Assembly: GCF_900115825.1 (NCBI RefSeq)
Contig: NZ_FOXW01000003.1
Span: 248,001-312,000 of the forward strand
Direction of reading: 5' to 3'
From: Desemzia incerta
GTDB lineage: Bacteria; Bacillota; Bacilli; Lactobacillales; Carnobacteriaceae
Length of the DNA: 64,000 nucleotides
Made by a program: the position numbers and the translations under genes. The notes under the pieces were generated by a model. The model was not told the DNA's origin. It saw only the letters and a program-made list of their open reading frames with translations, and made no database searches. Within the stretch, counting starts at the first letter, position 1. Each line of letters opens with the position of its first letter. Shown here piece after piece: positions 34,756-43,423 of this stretch.

Positions 34756-35499
34756 CTATTCCCCCTTTCCTTCATATAAATCGATCATAATGACCGTAAT
34801 ATTATCGATTCCGCCACGTTCGTTGGCTAAGTCTACCAGCATAGCAGCACGCGTTTCTAATGATTCAGACGCATAAATGATTTTCTCAATTTCCTTATCA
34901 GCTACCATATTGGTCAGCCCATCAGAGCATAGTAAAATAAACTCATCCTCTTTATAGGAATAAATATCAATATCGATGCCTAGTTGTTCTGAAACACCCA
35001 AAGAGCGAGTCAAAATATTTTTTTTCGGATGATTTGAAGCTTCTTCAGCTGTCAATTCACCGCTTCTAAGCAATTCTCCCACTAAGGAATGATCATCTGT
35101 CACTTGAGTCAAGTGGCCATCAATCAAACGATAAGCTCGGCTGTCCCCTATATTGGCAATAACAAATCCATCGTTAGCTTCTGCTACTGCCACTAACGTC
35201 GTTCCCATGCCTTTTAGATCAGAATACTGCTGAGATTTTTCAACCAATCGTTCATTTTCCCGATTGATTCTCTCTTCCAGCCACTCTGCCACATCATTTA
35301 CTGATGCGAAAAAAGATTTTTCCCAATGATTTCCCAAGTGCGATACGACCATTTCACTGGCGATATCGCCTGCTCGGTGTCCTCCCATGCCGTCACACAG
35401 TACAGCTAGGGTAAAATCTTGTTGGTTTTTATATGTATTGGCAAAATCTTGATTGGTTTCTCTTTTTTTTCCTTTATCGGTCTTTACAACCATTTTCAT
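34756..35499 (-). CDS. prpC: PP2C-type protein phosphatase PrpC
   Basis: A 247-residue PPM phosphatase that removes phosphates placed by PrkC. Metal-binding motifs are present: TDKGKKRETNQD at the start, CDGMGGHRAGD, NIGDSRAYR and LCSDGLTNMV, ending in GIDNITVIMI. The open frame reaches a GTG seven codons upstream, but the family N-terminus and GGGGTG spacing favour the ATG at 35497-35499; the longer form remains possible. It sits directly before prkC. rlmN, which precedes it in B. subtilis, is absent. Confidence 0.94.
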   Translation of the reverse strand: MKMVVKTDKGKKRETNQDFANTYKNQQDFTLAVLCDGMGGHRAGDIASEMVVSHLGNHWEKSFFASVNDVAEWLEERINRENERLVEKSQQYSDLKGMGTTLVAVAEANDGFVIANIGDSRAYRLIDGHLTQVTDDHSLVGELLRSGELTAEEASNHPKKNILTRSLGVSEQLGIDIDIYSYKEDEFILLCSDGLTNMVADKEIEKIIYASESLETRAAMLVDLANERGGIDNITVIMIDLYEGKGE

Positions 35500-35624
35500 A
35501 CCGACACCCCATTTTTCCACCTTTTCAAGCCCCTTTATATTGACGATTGATTTAAACGACTGCTGATCAAGACAGTAAAAAGGAGAATCTCTCAGATTTT
35601 ACTTTTCTTCGAGATTTCCTTAGT

Positions 35625-36995
35625 TTATTTCTTCCTTAAGGCACTGATAAAGAATCCATCAGAATCAAAATGATGCGGATAAATAGTTAATAAGTTGTCT
35701 TCTAAACAATCTTTGGCAGGACCTTCAACAAATACGTCTTCTTTTTCAAACTCTGGATGCTGTGACAAAAAAGCCGCTACAGTCTGATGATTTTCTTCTT
35801 TGATTATTGTACATGTACTATAGACAAGAAGTCCACCAGATTTTAATTTAGGAGCTACTTCATTTAAAATAGCCATTTGAATATTGTGCAGCTGATCAAA
35901 GTCTTCTGGTCGTTTAGTGTATTTGATATCTGGTTTTCTGCGCATCAATCCCAATCCGGAACATGGTGCATCTACTAGTATACGATCAAATGTTTCATCC
36001 TCAAAGACGTCTTTCACTTTTCGTGCGTCTTGTTCAAGGCCTTCTACTACATCATCCACTTGCAATCTGCGAGCATTCTTATTGATCAGTTTTACTTTGT
36101 GCTTATGCAAGTCCAGTGCAGTTACTTTTCCTCCGGCTTCTTTAGAAAGATAGGCCGCAATATGAGTCGTTTTTCCACCTGGTGCTGCACAAGCATCTAA
36201 TACTTGGTGATGAGGCTCTACTTGTAAAGCTGGAGCTACCAGCATGGATGTTTCATCTTGAATGGTTATTTTCCCGTTTTTGAACAATTCTGAAGAAGCA
36301 AAATGTCCGCTGTCGCTTACGATACCATCCGTAGACAGTTCACTCTGGCGCACATAAAAGCCTTCTTCTTCCATATAATCCAAAGCTTCTTGGACTGTAG
36401 TCAGTTTACGATTTACCCGTGCACTTGAATGGCTGGACATCAACAATGATTCTCCCAACGCTTCCGTCTCTTCATAACCAATTTCATAAACAAATTTTTC
36501 TACTAACCATTTAGGCAAACTATACGTCACACTCAACCGTTCGATAGGATCTTCGATATCTTCTACAGAAGGAAATCCTTTGCGTTCTGCATTTCGTAAA
36601 ATACCGTTCACGAATTTGCTGATACCGACATGGCCGCGTTTTTTTGCGATTTCAACGGCTTCAAACAAAATGGCATGACTAGGAATTCTTTCCAGGTAAA
36701 CCATTTGATATACTGACATTCTCAATAAATTGCTTACCCATGGGTCGACTTTTTGTTTTTTTTTCACAAATCGACTCAAATAGTAGTCTAAGGTAATTTT
36801 GTGTTGTAAAACCCCGTACACCAATTCTGTCATCAAACGTGCATCCGCTGGAGTTAAGTTATTTTTTTGAATGGCTTCGTTCAAAAGAAGATTCGAATAC
36901 GAACCGCTTTTTTCTGTTTTTTCTAAAATTTGCAATGCTTGGAAACGACTTGTTTTCTTTATAGTACGTTTACCTGTTGGTTGTTCTTCACTCAT
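35625..36995 (-). CDS. rsmB: 16S rRNA (cytosine-C5)-methyltransferase RsmB
   Basis: RsmB (Sun/Fmu) methylates C967 of 16S rRNA. The 456-residue protein has an N-terminal NusB-like RNA-binding domain (about 15-145), then the methyltransferase with DACAAPGGKTTHIA for S-adenosylmethionine, the catalytic cysteine in DAPCSGLGLMRR and the release cysteine in YSTCTIIKEEN. It overlaps the fmt end by 8 bp, suggesting coupling. The 104-bp gap to prpC holds no clear terminator. Confidence 0.97.
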   Translation of the reverse strand: MSEEQPTGKRTIKKTSRFQALQILEKTEKSGSYSNLLLNEAIQKNNLTPADARLMTELVYGVLQHKITLDYYLSRFVKKKQKVDPWVSNLLRMSVYQMVYLERIPSHAILFEAVEIAKKRGHVGISKFVNGILRNAERKGFPSVEDIEDPIERLSVTYSLPKWLVEKFVYEIGYEETEALGESLLMSSHSSARVNRKLTTVQEALDYMEEEGFYVRQSELSTDGIVSDSGHFASSELFKNGKITIQDETSMLVAPALQVEPHHQVLDACAAPGGKTTHIAAYLSKEAGGKVTALDLHKHKVKLINKNARRLQVDDVVEGLEQDARKVKDVFEDETFDRILVDAPCSGLGLMRRKPDIKYTKRPEDFDQLHNIQMAILNEVAPKLKSGGLLVYSTCTIIKEENHQTVAAFLSQHPEFEKEDVFVEGPAKDCLEDNLLTIYPHHFDSDGFFISALRKK

Positions 36996-37935
36996 GTTTT
37001 CCCAAAACCTCTCCTGGTGTTAATTGACTGCCTAATCCGCTGATATAAGCCGCAACTGGCATTCTTGTTTTCCCAGCTGGCTGAACTTCGTCTAACTGTA
37101 CAACAGTCCCATTGCCGCAAGCTACTAAAATAGACTCTTTTTGGATATCTACAATGGTTCCTGGTTCCTGGTCAGTTTGGTTAGAAAGAGGTGTAACAGC
37201 CCAAATCTTAAATCTTTCCCCATTTAAAAAGGTATAAGCACCTGGGAATGGACGCATTCCTCGAACTTGAAAATCAATTTGCTTGGCTTCTTTGTTCCAG
37301 TCCAAAACTTCTTGTTCTCGAGTGATATTTGGAGAAAAAGTCACTTGCGTTTCATCTTGCTTGACCGGATCAATGGTTCCGTCAATGATATGAGGGATAG
37401 TCTCCATCAACAAGTCTCTTCCCAATAGACTTAAGCGGTCAAATAAAGTTCCTACATCATCGTTACGCGTGATTGGAAGGGATTTTTGCGAGATCACATC
37501 TCCGGCATCCATTTTCTTCTCCATATACATAATAGAGACGCCCGTTTCTGTCTCTCCATTGATCAAAGCATAATGAACAGGAGCGCCTCCTCGATATTTA
37601 GGCAACAAAGAAGCGTGGACATTGATCGAACCAAAGCGAGGCACATTCAACAGTTTAGTAGGTAAAAACTGTCCAAAAGCGGCTGTCACGATCAAATCAG
37701 GTTCCAAAGCCATGATTCTTTCCATTTCTTGTGAGCCTGAGATTTTTTCTGGTTGCAACACCTCAATATTGTGCTCCAAAGCAGCTTTCTTTACTGGTGA
37801 TGGAGTCAATATTTTTTTTCGTCCTACTGGGCGATCCGGTTGAGTAACAACTGCGATCACTTCATAAGAAGATTGTACTAAGGCTTCTAAAATTGGTACT
37901 GAAAAAGCTGGTGTCCCCATAAAAACTATTTTCAT
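36988..37935 (-). CDS. fmt: Methionyl-tRNA formyltransferase
   Basis: Fmt formylates initiator methionyl-tRNA with 10-formyl-tetrahydrofolate. The 315-residue protein begins MKIVFMGTPAFSVPILEAL and carries the signature HASLLPKYRGGAPVHYALI plus the C-terminal OB-fold. An upstream ATG adds 16 residues, but AAGGAG precedes the chosen ATG by 9 nt. In B. subtilis def (peptide deformylase) lies between priA and fmt; here priA is followed directly by fmt, so def must be elsewhere. Confidence 0.97.
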   Translation of the reverse strand: MKIVFMGTPAFSVPILEALVQSSYEVIAVVTQPDRPVGRKKILTPSPVKKAALEHNIEVLQPEKISGSQEMERIMALEPDLIVTAAFGQFLPTKLLNVPRFGSINVHASLLPKYRGGAPVHYALINGETETGVSIMYMEKKMDAGDVISQKSLPITRNDDVGTLFDRLSLLGRDLLMETIPHIIDGTIDPVKQDETQVTFSPNITREQEVLDWNKEAKQIDFQVRGMRPFPGAYTFLNGERFKIWAVTPLSNQTDQEPGTIVDIQKESILVACGNGTVVQLDEVQPAGKTRMPVAAYISGLGSQLTPGEVLGKHE

Positions 37936-38000
37936 TTGTCTTAACTCCTTCATCTTCTCGTGTGGATAGTGAGAATCTGTCAATTTTTTATCATTTCTTT

Positions 38001-40421
38001 TTACATGAATTGTTGCGGTTCTTTATCTATCGCGATCATTAATCCCTTAGCCATTTCTTTTTGAGATTCATTGATAATCTGATGCAGCAAAGGAATCAAT
38101 TGCGGTTCGGTTTTATATTTGATCAAAACTTGATAATAAAAGCGATTGTTCACTCTGGCGATCGATTTTGGCGTAGGGCCTAATACAATGGTCTCTTTTT
38201 GCAAATGAGGCGCTAAAAAGTTGACGATCTCATACATCTTTTTGGCCGCTTTTTTTTCGTCTTCATGACTAGCAGTGATAGACACTGTAAAATAATAAGG
38301 TGGATAATTTCCACGGTGACGAATAATCATCTCTGTTTTATAGAATTGGTTGTAATCATGCATTTGAGCCAATTGGATAGCGTAATGTTCAGGGTTATAC
38401 GTTTGCACGATGACTTCACCAGTCAACTCCGCTCTTCCTGCCCTTCCACTCACTTGAGTCAACAACTGAAAGGTTTTTTCGCTGGACCTGAAATCTGGTA
38501 AACCTAGTGAAGTATCAGCATTCAACACACCCACCAACGTAATATTCGGAAAATCTAAACCCTTAGCGATCATTTGCGTTCCCAGCAAGATGTCTGCTTC
38601 ATGGTTGCCGAACGCACTCAGTATTTTCTCGTGAGCACCTTTTTTACGAGTCGTATCCACGTCCATCCGAATCACTCTTGCTTCAGGAATGACTTGTTCC
38701 AATTCTTCTTGTATTTTTTGCGTACCTGTACCATAATACCGAATTTTTGAACTTTTGCAAACTGGACATGTATGAGGGATTCTCTCCTCATGACCGCAGT
38801 AATGGCATTTCATACTTTTAGTATCCATATGAAGTGTCAATGAAATATCACAATTCGGACAAGGTAAAACAAATCCGCAATCTCGGCACATCACAAATGA
38901 AGAATACCCTCTTCGATTCAACATCAATACGATCTGCTCTTTTTTAGCTAACCGGTCACGAATTTTTTCTTGCAGCTGAATTGAGAAACTACTGCGATTG
39001 CCGTTTTTGCCTTCATCTCGCATATCGATAATCTCTACTTCAGGCAACACTTTTTTGTTTACCCGTTCTGGTAGTTCCACTAAGGTGTAAACCTTTTTTT
39101 GTGCTCTTGCGCGTGATTCTAAAGAAGGTGTCGCACTACCTAAAATCAGCGGACAATTATGGAATTCAGAACGCCACAACGCTACATCACGAGCATGATA
39201 ACGCGGATTTTCACTTTGTTTGTAGCTTGTTTCATGTTCCTCATCCATAATGATAACTCCTAAGTTTTTCACAGGAGCAAAAATGGAAGAACGTGCCCCT
39301 ACAACTACCTTGGCTTCTTCTCGTTCGATTTTCCGCCACTCATCGTACTTTTCTCCATCTGATAAGCCGCTGTGCAACACAGCTACTTTCTCTCCAAAAC
39401 GTCCTTTAAAACTCGTTACCATTTGTGGAGTCAGAGCGATTTCAGGAACCAACATCAATGCGGTTTGTCCTTTTTCTAACACAGAAGCGATGGTTTGAAG
39501 GTAGATCTCTGTTTTCCCGCTCCCTGTTACACCTCTTAATAAGAACGTTTCAGCACGTTCTTGTTTCACGGCTTCTTGTATCTTATCAAATGCAGCTTGT
39601 TGATGGGAAGTCAGAGTATGAGAGTCTGTTTGTTTGAAATCTTGTGATTCAAATGGATCACGATAAACTTCTTCTTCATAGACTGTCAACCAGTTTTTCT
39701 TTTCTCCATCACGAATATGGGATGAGGTCAACTGATAGTTTTTGCTCAATTCTTGACTGCTGATCGATTGGTCAGCGAGAGAGAGAGTCTGCAACACTTC
39801 TAACAACTCGAGTTTCTTTTTAGCCGTTTTTCGTAAGCCCATTTTTTCTTCTTCTAGTTGTTCAAATGACAAAGCGGGTTTGATCATTCTTCTTTTCTTT
39901 TTGTTTGCGCGATTTTTGACTGAATACACGACTTCTACACGCTCTTGCTTTTTCAGCTGGGCTAATTGAGGCAGCAAATCACGATTGACCGCATCTTCCC
40001 ATGTCAGTTCGTCTTTCCCTTTAAACAATTCAAAAAACAAGTCTTCATCAATATCATCAATGAGACGAATGGTTTTTTCGTATTTAGCTCTCAGTACAGC
40101 TGGAAGCATAGTCTGATAACAAGTAATTCGAAAGCTGAAAGTTTTTTCAGCCATGTCTTTTCCTAATTGGATCAATTCATCGTTCAAAACCGGATGCAGA
40201 TCCATTACACCTGTGATGCTTTTCAATGCTCCAGTAAATGAAGGTTCTTCAACTATTGATACCACAAATCCCTGAACAACTCTTTTCCCTTGACCAAAAG
40301 GAACTTCGACTCGCATCCCTGGTTGGATTTGATCTTTGAATTGATCTGGGATCTGATAATCATACGGTTGATTTGTTTGCATCGTCGGTACGTCAACAAT
40401 AACTTTAGCAATTAAATTCAC
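38001..40421 (-). CDS. priA: Primosomal protein N' (replication restart helicase PriA)
   Basis: PriA reloads the replisome at repaired forks. The 806-residue protein has the N-terminal 3'-DNA-binding domain (VDVPTMQTNQPYDY), Walker A in LLRGVTGSGKTEIY, the DEEHETSYKQ box, and two zinc sites made by the cysteine set CRDCGFVLPCPNC and CHYCG...CPVC, followed by GTQMIAKGLDFPNI and QVSGRAGR. It follows coaBC by 14 bp and leads into fmt, the usual order. Confidence 0.97.
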   Translation of the reverse strand: MNLIAKVIVDVPTMQTNQPYDYQIPDQFKDQIQPGMRVEVPFGQGKRVVQGFVVSIVEEPSFTGALKSITGVMDLHPVLNDELIQLGKDMAEKTFSFRITCYQTMLPAVLRAKYEKTIRLIDDIDEDLFFELFKGKDELTWEDAVNRDLLPQLAQLKKQERVEVVYSVKNRANKKKRRMIKPALSFEQLEEEKMGLRKTAKKKLELLEVLQTLSLADQSISSQELSKNYQLTSSHIRDGEKKNWLTVYEEEVYRDPFESQDFKQTDSHTLTSHQQAAFDKIQEAVKQERAETFLLRGVTGSGKTEIYLQTIASVLEKGQTALMLVPEIALTPQMVTSFKGRFGEKVAVLHSGLSDGEKYDEWRKIEREEAKVVVGARSSIFAPVKNLGVIIMDEEHETSYKQSENPRYHARDVALWRSEFHNCPLILGSATPSLESRARAQKKVYTLVELPERVNKKVLPEVEIIDMRDEGKNGNRSSFSIQLQEKIRDRLAKKEQIVLMLNRRGYSSFVMCRDCGFVLPCPNCDISLTLHMDTKSMKCHYCGHEERIPHTCPVCKSSKIRYYGTGTQKIQEELEQVIPEARVIRMDVDTTRKKGAHEKILSAFGNHEADILLGTQMIAKGLDFPNITLVGVLNADTSLGLPDFRSSEKTFQLLTQVSGRAGRAELTGEVIVQTYNPEHYAIQLAQMHDYNQFYKTEMIIRHRGNYPPYYFTVSITASHEDEKKAAKKMYEIVNFLAPHLQKETIVLGPTPKSIARVNNRFYYQVLIKYKTEPQLIPLLHQIINESQKEMAKGLMIAIDKEPQQFM

Positions 40422-40435
40422 TAGTGTTCACACCT

Positions 40436-41641
40436 TTATTTGCTCAATTTCTGAATCACTTCTTGAATGATACTATCTGCGATGTCTCTTTTTGATCGCA
40501 CAGATAATTCTATAGGTGGGGTATCTTTGGAAAATAACGTAACTTCATTTGTTTCTTTGTTAAATCCTGCATGAGGTTTAGAAACATCATTGGCTACAAT
40601 CATATCCGCATTTTTCTTTTCTAATTTCCCCATAGCATATTCTGCAACATCATGGGTTTCAGCCGCAAAACCAACTAAAAATTGATGACTTTTTTGCTGC
40701 CCCATGGTCGCTAAAATATCTTGCGTTTTAGCTAAAGATATAACCATTTGGTTTTCTTTTTTCTTGATTTTTTGGGTCGCTTGCGTTTCTGGTGTATAAT
40801 CCGACACTGCCGCTGCCATAATAACGATGTCTGCTGATTCGAACTCCTTGAACACAGCATCTGACATCTGCTGAGCAGATTCTACGGCAACAACTTCCAT
40901 TCCAAAAGGGTGTTTTAATTGCGTAGAAGCAGAGATCAACACTACTTTCGCCCCTTTATCTCTAGCAGCCATAGCTAATTGGTACCCCATCTTACCCGAT
41001 GAATCATTCGTAATGTAACGGACTGGATCAATCCGTTCCTTTGTTCCGCCCGCTGTAACAACTACTTTTTTACCACTCAAAGGTAAATCAGTCTGTTGTC
41101 GGATCAAATATTCTTGGATAGCTTCAACAATAGCTTCAGGCTCTGGAAAACGGCCTCTTCCTTCATATCCTTCTGCTAAAAATCCCGTATCTGGTTCCAT
41201 CACAAAATGTCCGTCTTGCTCTAATCGTTCCCAATTTCTGACCGTTGCTGGATTTTCTAACATGTGCGTGTTCATCGCAGGCACAATAAAAACAGGCGCT
41301 GTTGTAGCTAATAAAGTCGTTGTCACAAAATCATCCGCTATTCCATGAGCCATTTTTGCCATAACATTCGCTGTAGCAGGTGCTACAACTGCTAATTCTG
41401 ACCAGTCTGCTAAGTGGATGTGGCTCACTTCAGCTGGGTCTTTATCTTCAAATACATTCGTAAAGACTTCATTTTTACTTAAAATCTGTAAAGTATACGG
41501 TGTAATAAATTCTGTTGCCGCTTTTGTCATGGCGACTCGTACTTCAGCTCCTTGTTTGATCAAACGTCTCACCAAATCAGCTGCCTTATACGCCGCTATC
41601 CCGCCAGTAATGTATACCGCTATTTTTTTCCCTTTTAACAC
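40436..41641 (-). CDS. coaBC: Bifunctional phosphopantothenoylcysteine decarboxylase/synthase
   Basis: A 401-residue two-domain enzyme of coenzyme A synthesis. The N-terminal CoaC flavoprotein half has GGIAAYKAADLVRR, the active-site histidine region VSHIHLADWSELAVVAPATA and PAMNTHMLENPA. The C-terminal CoaB half has VTAGGTKERIDPVRYITNDS, then KKKENQ-type lysines and VGFAAET. It converts 4'-phosphopantothenate and cysteine to 4'-phosphopantetheine. It is separated from rpoZ by a 540-bp repeat-rich gap, although the two genes are adjacent in B. subtilis. Confidence 0.97.
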   Translation of the reverse strand: MLKGKKIAVYITGGIAAYKAADLVRRLIKQGAEVRVAMTKAATEFITPYTLQILSKNEVFTNVFEDKDPAEVSHIHLADWSELAVVAPATANVMAKMAHGIADDFVTTTLLATTAPVFIVPAMNTHMLENPATVRNWERLEQDGHFVMEPDTGFLAEGYEGRGRFPEPEAIVEAIQEYLIRQQTDLPLSGKKVVVTAGGTKERIDPVRYITNDSSGKMGYQLAMAARDKGAKVVLISASTQLKHPFGMEVVAVESAQQMSDAVFKEFESADIVIMAAAVSDYTPETQATQKIKKKENQMVISLAKTQDILATMGQQKSHQFLVGFAAETHDVAEYAMGKLEKKNADMIVANDVSKPHAGFNKETNEVTLFSKDTPPIELSVRSKRDIADSIIQEVIQKLSK

Positions 41642-41790
41642 TTAAAGTCCCCCGATCTTTAAAGCACTTTATCTGTGCATTCTTCTCTATTCTACTAAAA
41701 ATACTTCAGTTTGTCTTCTTGAATAAAAATACTCCAAGGGGATTTTTAAAATGGCTTTTTGCGTATCTCATCGGGTTCATATTCAGCAAG

Positions 41791-41887
41791 CTAAACGCTC
41801 TGCTTTTAAAACGAGCTACGCAAGGCAGCTTACATGTCTATCATCTGGATCTGACCTGTTAGGTAAAACGCCTAACTGGTCAGATCC
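41791..41887. repeat. Palindromic intergenic repeat, copy 1
   Basis: It begins CTAAACGCTCTGC, continues TTTTAAAACGAGCT and ends in a hairpin with arms 41847-41863 and 41871-41887 (GGATCTGACC paired with GGTCAGATCC, then a T-T mismatch and GTTAGG/CCTAAC, loop TAAAACG). Copy 2 lies 204 bp downstream with five substitutions in 84 bp. Confidence 0.85.
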
Positions 41888-41928
41888 TTCTAAAACGAGC
41901 TGGACAGAGCAGGTCTCCTATGGTTTCG

Positions 41929-41975
41929 TTTCCCCTCTTTTATTGGGAAAGACCACCCAATTAAAAGAGGGGAAA
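41929..41975. repeat. Inverted repeat between the two element copies
   Basis: TTTCCCCTCTTTTATTGGG (41929-41947) pairs with CCCAATTAAAAGAGGGGAAA (41956-41975), with one bulged base and an 8-nt loop. No T-run follows on either side, so it does not look like a simple terminator. Confidence 0.8.
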
Positions 41976-41992
41976 TCGAACTCTACGGAACC

Positions 41993-42091
41993 CTAAACGC
42001 TCTCTACTTTTAAAACGAGCTGCGCGAGGCAGCTTACATGTCTATCATCTGGATTTGACCTGTTAGATAAAACGCCTAACTGGTCAAATCC
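41993..42091. repeat. Palindromic intergenic repeat, copy 2
   Basis: This is the second copy of the element at 41791. Its arms read GGATTTGACC and GGTCAAATCC: relative to copy 1 the C-G pair (41851/41883) has become T-A (42055/42087), so pairing is kept. The stem also extends outward here (CATCTGG with CCGGATG). Confidence 0.85.
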
Positions 42092-42131
42092 GGATGCTAT
42101 CCAGTAAGCTGAACGCCTCGCTCCGCTCTCT

Positions 42132-42172
42132 AAAAATAAAAGAGTGGAACATTTGTCTGTTCCACTCTTTTG
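42132..42172 (-). terminator. Terminator after gmk-rpoZ
   Basis: AAAAGAGTGGAAC (42138-42150) and GTTCCACTCTTTT (42159-42171) form a perfect 13-bp stem with an 8-nt loop; on the minus strand TTTTATTTTT follows. Confidence 0.92.
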
Positions 42173-42181
42173 TCTTTTAAA

Positions 42182-42397
42182 TTATACTTCAGGGTCTACG
42201 GTTGTTGGGTCGATGACCAAATCTCCGCTTGCTATTTCTTCTAAAGCTTTTCCTACGTTTTTATACGATTTGTATTCTTCCAACATTGGCATAGCTTTAT
42301 CATCTAATTCGTAAGCTCTTTTACTTGAAACGATGACTAGTGAATATTTTGAATCAATTTTCTCTAGTAATGCGTCTATAGAAGGATCTAACATCAT
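42182..42397 (-). CDS. rpoZ: DNA-directed RNA polymerase omega subunit
   Basis: The 71-residue protein has the short Firmicute omega pattern [28 protein letters not shown] and an acidic tail. Omega helps fold the beta' subunit of RNA polymerase. It lies 5 bp after gmk, the universal arrangement in Firmicutes, and the pair ends at the hairpin at 42132-42172. Confidence 0.95.
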   Translation of the reverse strand: MMLDPSIDALLEKIDSKYSLVIVSSKRAYELDDKAMPMLEEYKSYKNVGKALEEIASGDLVIDPTTVDPEV

Positions 42398-42402
42398 AAT
42401 TT

Positions 42403-43017
42403 TTACATCTCCTCAACAATTTTTTTATATCTATTGATTACTCTAGGTACTTTTAAGTGTTCACTTTCGATGATATGCTTGATTTTCGTGACAGCATTTT
42501 CTACTTTGTCATTCACGACAGCATAGTCATAGTGATCCATCATTTTGATTTCTTCGACGGCTTTTTCTAAACGTTGTTCGACCAAAGCGATTTTTTCAGT
42601 GCCTCGATTAAGAATACGCGATTTGAGTTCCATTATATCTGGCGGAGTTAAAAAAATAAAAATACCCTCTGGCATTTTTTCACGTACTTGTTTTGCTCCA
42701 TTTACTTCAATCTCAAGGAATACATCTTTTCCACTACTTAAAGTCTGTTCAACATATTCAAGCGGCGTGCCATAATAGTTCCCAACATATTCAGCATATT
42801 CCAATAATCCACCATCTTCAATCAGTTGCTCAAATACTTCTTTAGATCTAAAAAAGTAATCTACTCCATCTTCTTCGCCCGCTCGTTTTTGACGAGTCGT
42901 CATAGAGATAGAATATTCAAAATCAATTTCTCCACTATCAAAAATTGCTTTTCTGACTGTTCCTTTTCCTACACCGGATGGTCCAGAAAGAACAATCAAT
43001 AAACCACGTTCAGTCAT
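42403..43017 (-). CDS. gmk: Guanylate kinase
   Basis: Gmk phosphorylates GMP to GDP. The 204-residue protein has the P-loop [15 protein letters not shown] near the N-terminus, the GMP-binding motif [21 protein letters not shown] and the lid stretch [16 protein letters not shown]. The gene leads a two-gene unit with rpoZ. The 47-bp gap to the YdbC-like gene upstream holds no terminator, so they may share a transcript. Confidence 0.97.
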   Translation of the reverse strand: MTERGLLIVLSGPSGVGKGTVRKAIFDSGEIDFEYSISMTTRQKRAGEEDGVDYFFRSKEVFEQLIEDGGLLEYAEYVGNYYGTPLEYVEQTLSSGKDVFLEIEVNGAKQVREKMPEGIFIFLTPPDIMELKSRILNRGTEKIALVEQRLEKAVEEIKMMDHYDYAVVNDKVENAVTKIKHIIESEHLKVPRVINRYKKIVEEM

Positions 43018-43064
43018 ACGTTACCCTTCCTATCTAAACAGTTTCCACTTAAAGATAATCCTCA

Positions 43065-43292
43065 TTACATAAATTCAGACTCTTTTAAAAAATCTGTCAA
43101 CTTTTTCATTTCTTCATTGCTTAAGGTAATTCCTTTGCCCATTTTTTCATGTTCAGGAGACCAATCACGTAAATCAAATTTGGGCGGATTTCCATTCCAA
43201 CTCACCAAGTTTAATTCTTTCTGCCAGCCTTTAGCATTTTGAGAAAGGACTAAAAGTTCTTCTTTGATTTCAAAAGAAAATTTTTGTGCCAT
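43065..43292 (-). CDS. YdbC/PC4-like single-stranded DNA-binding protein
   Basis: A 75-residue protein whose sequence (FEIKEELLVLS, GWQKELNLVSWNGNPPKFDLRDW, HEKMGKGITLSNEE) matches the YdbC family of lactic acid bacteria, known structurally as a homologue of the eukaryotic coactivator PC4 that binds single-stranded nucleic acid. The role in the cell is unsettled; transcription or repair is suggested for homologues. It stands between the patatin gene and gmk, with GAGGTG before the ATG. Confidence 0.85.
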   Translation of the reverse strand: MAQKFSFEIKEELLVLSQNAKGWQKELNLVSWNGNPPKFDLRDWSPEHEKMGKGITLSNEEMKKLTDFLKESEFM

Positions 43293-43423
43293 ATTTATTC
43301 ACCTCGTTCAAAAAAGATTGAGCAAGTATCAAAGATTTTTTTGCTTACCTTCTACTTTAACATAAATCCGCCATTTACTAAACAACTTTTTTGCTTTCCT
43401 TAGTCTTTCATGATTAATTTATC

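Larger units (their letters stand above)
41642..42131. other. Gene-free, repeat-rich region between rpoZ and coaBC
   Basis: No credible gene lies here; an 81-codon plus-strand frame (41751-41996) has no ribosome site and runs through palindromes. The region contains two copies of a roughly 97-bp palindromic element, a third partial copy of its first 12 bases (TTCTAAAACGAGCT near 41888) and an unrelated 19-bp-stem hairpin in between. The promoter for coaBC should lie in 41642-41760, but I cannot fix it. Confidence 0.7.

Noticed and set aside
41751-41996. 81-codon plus-strand frame in the repeat region
   Set aside because: It runs through palindromes, has no Shine-Dalgarno sequence and matches no protein pattern.
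41791-42091. CRISPR array
   Set aside because: There are only two copies, about 97 bp long and 204 bp apart, with internal hairpins. This does not fit repeat-spacer spacing, and no cas genes are present.
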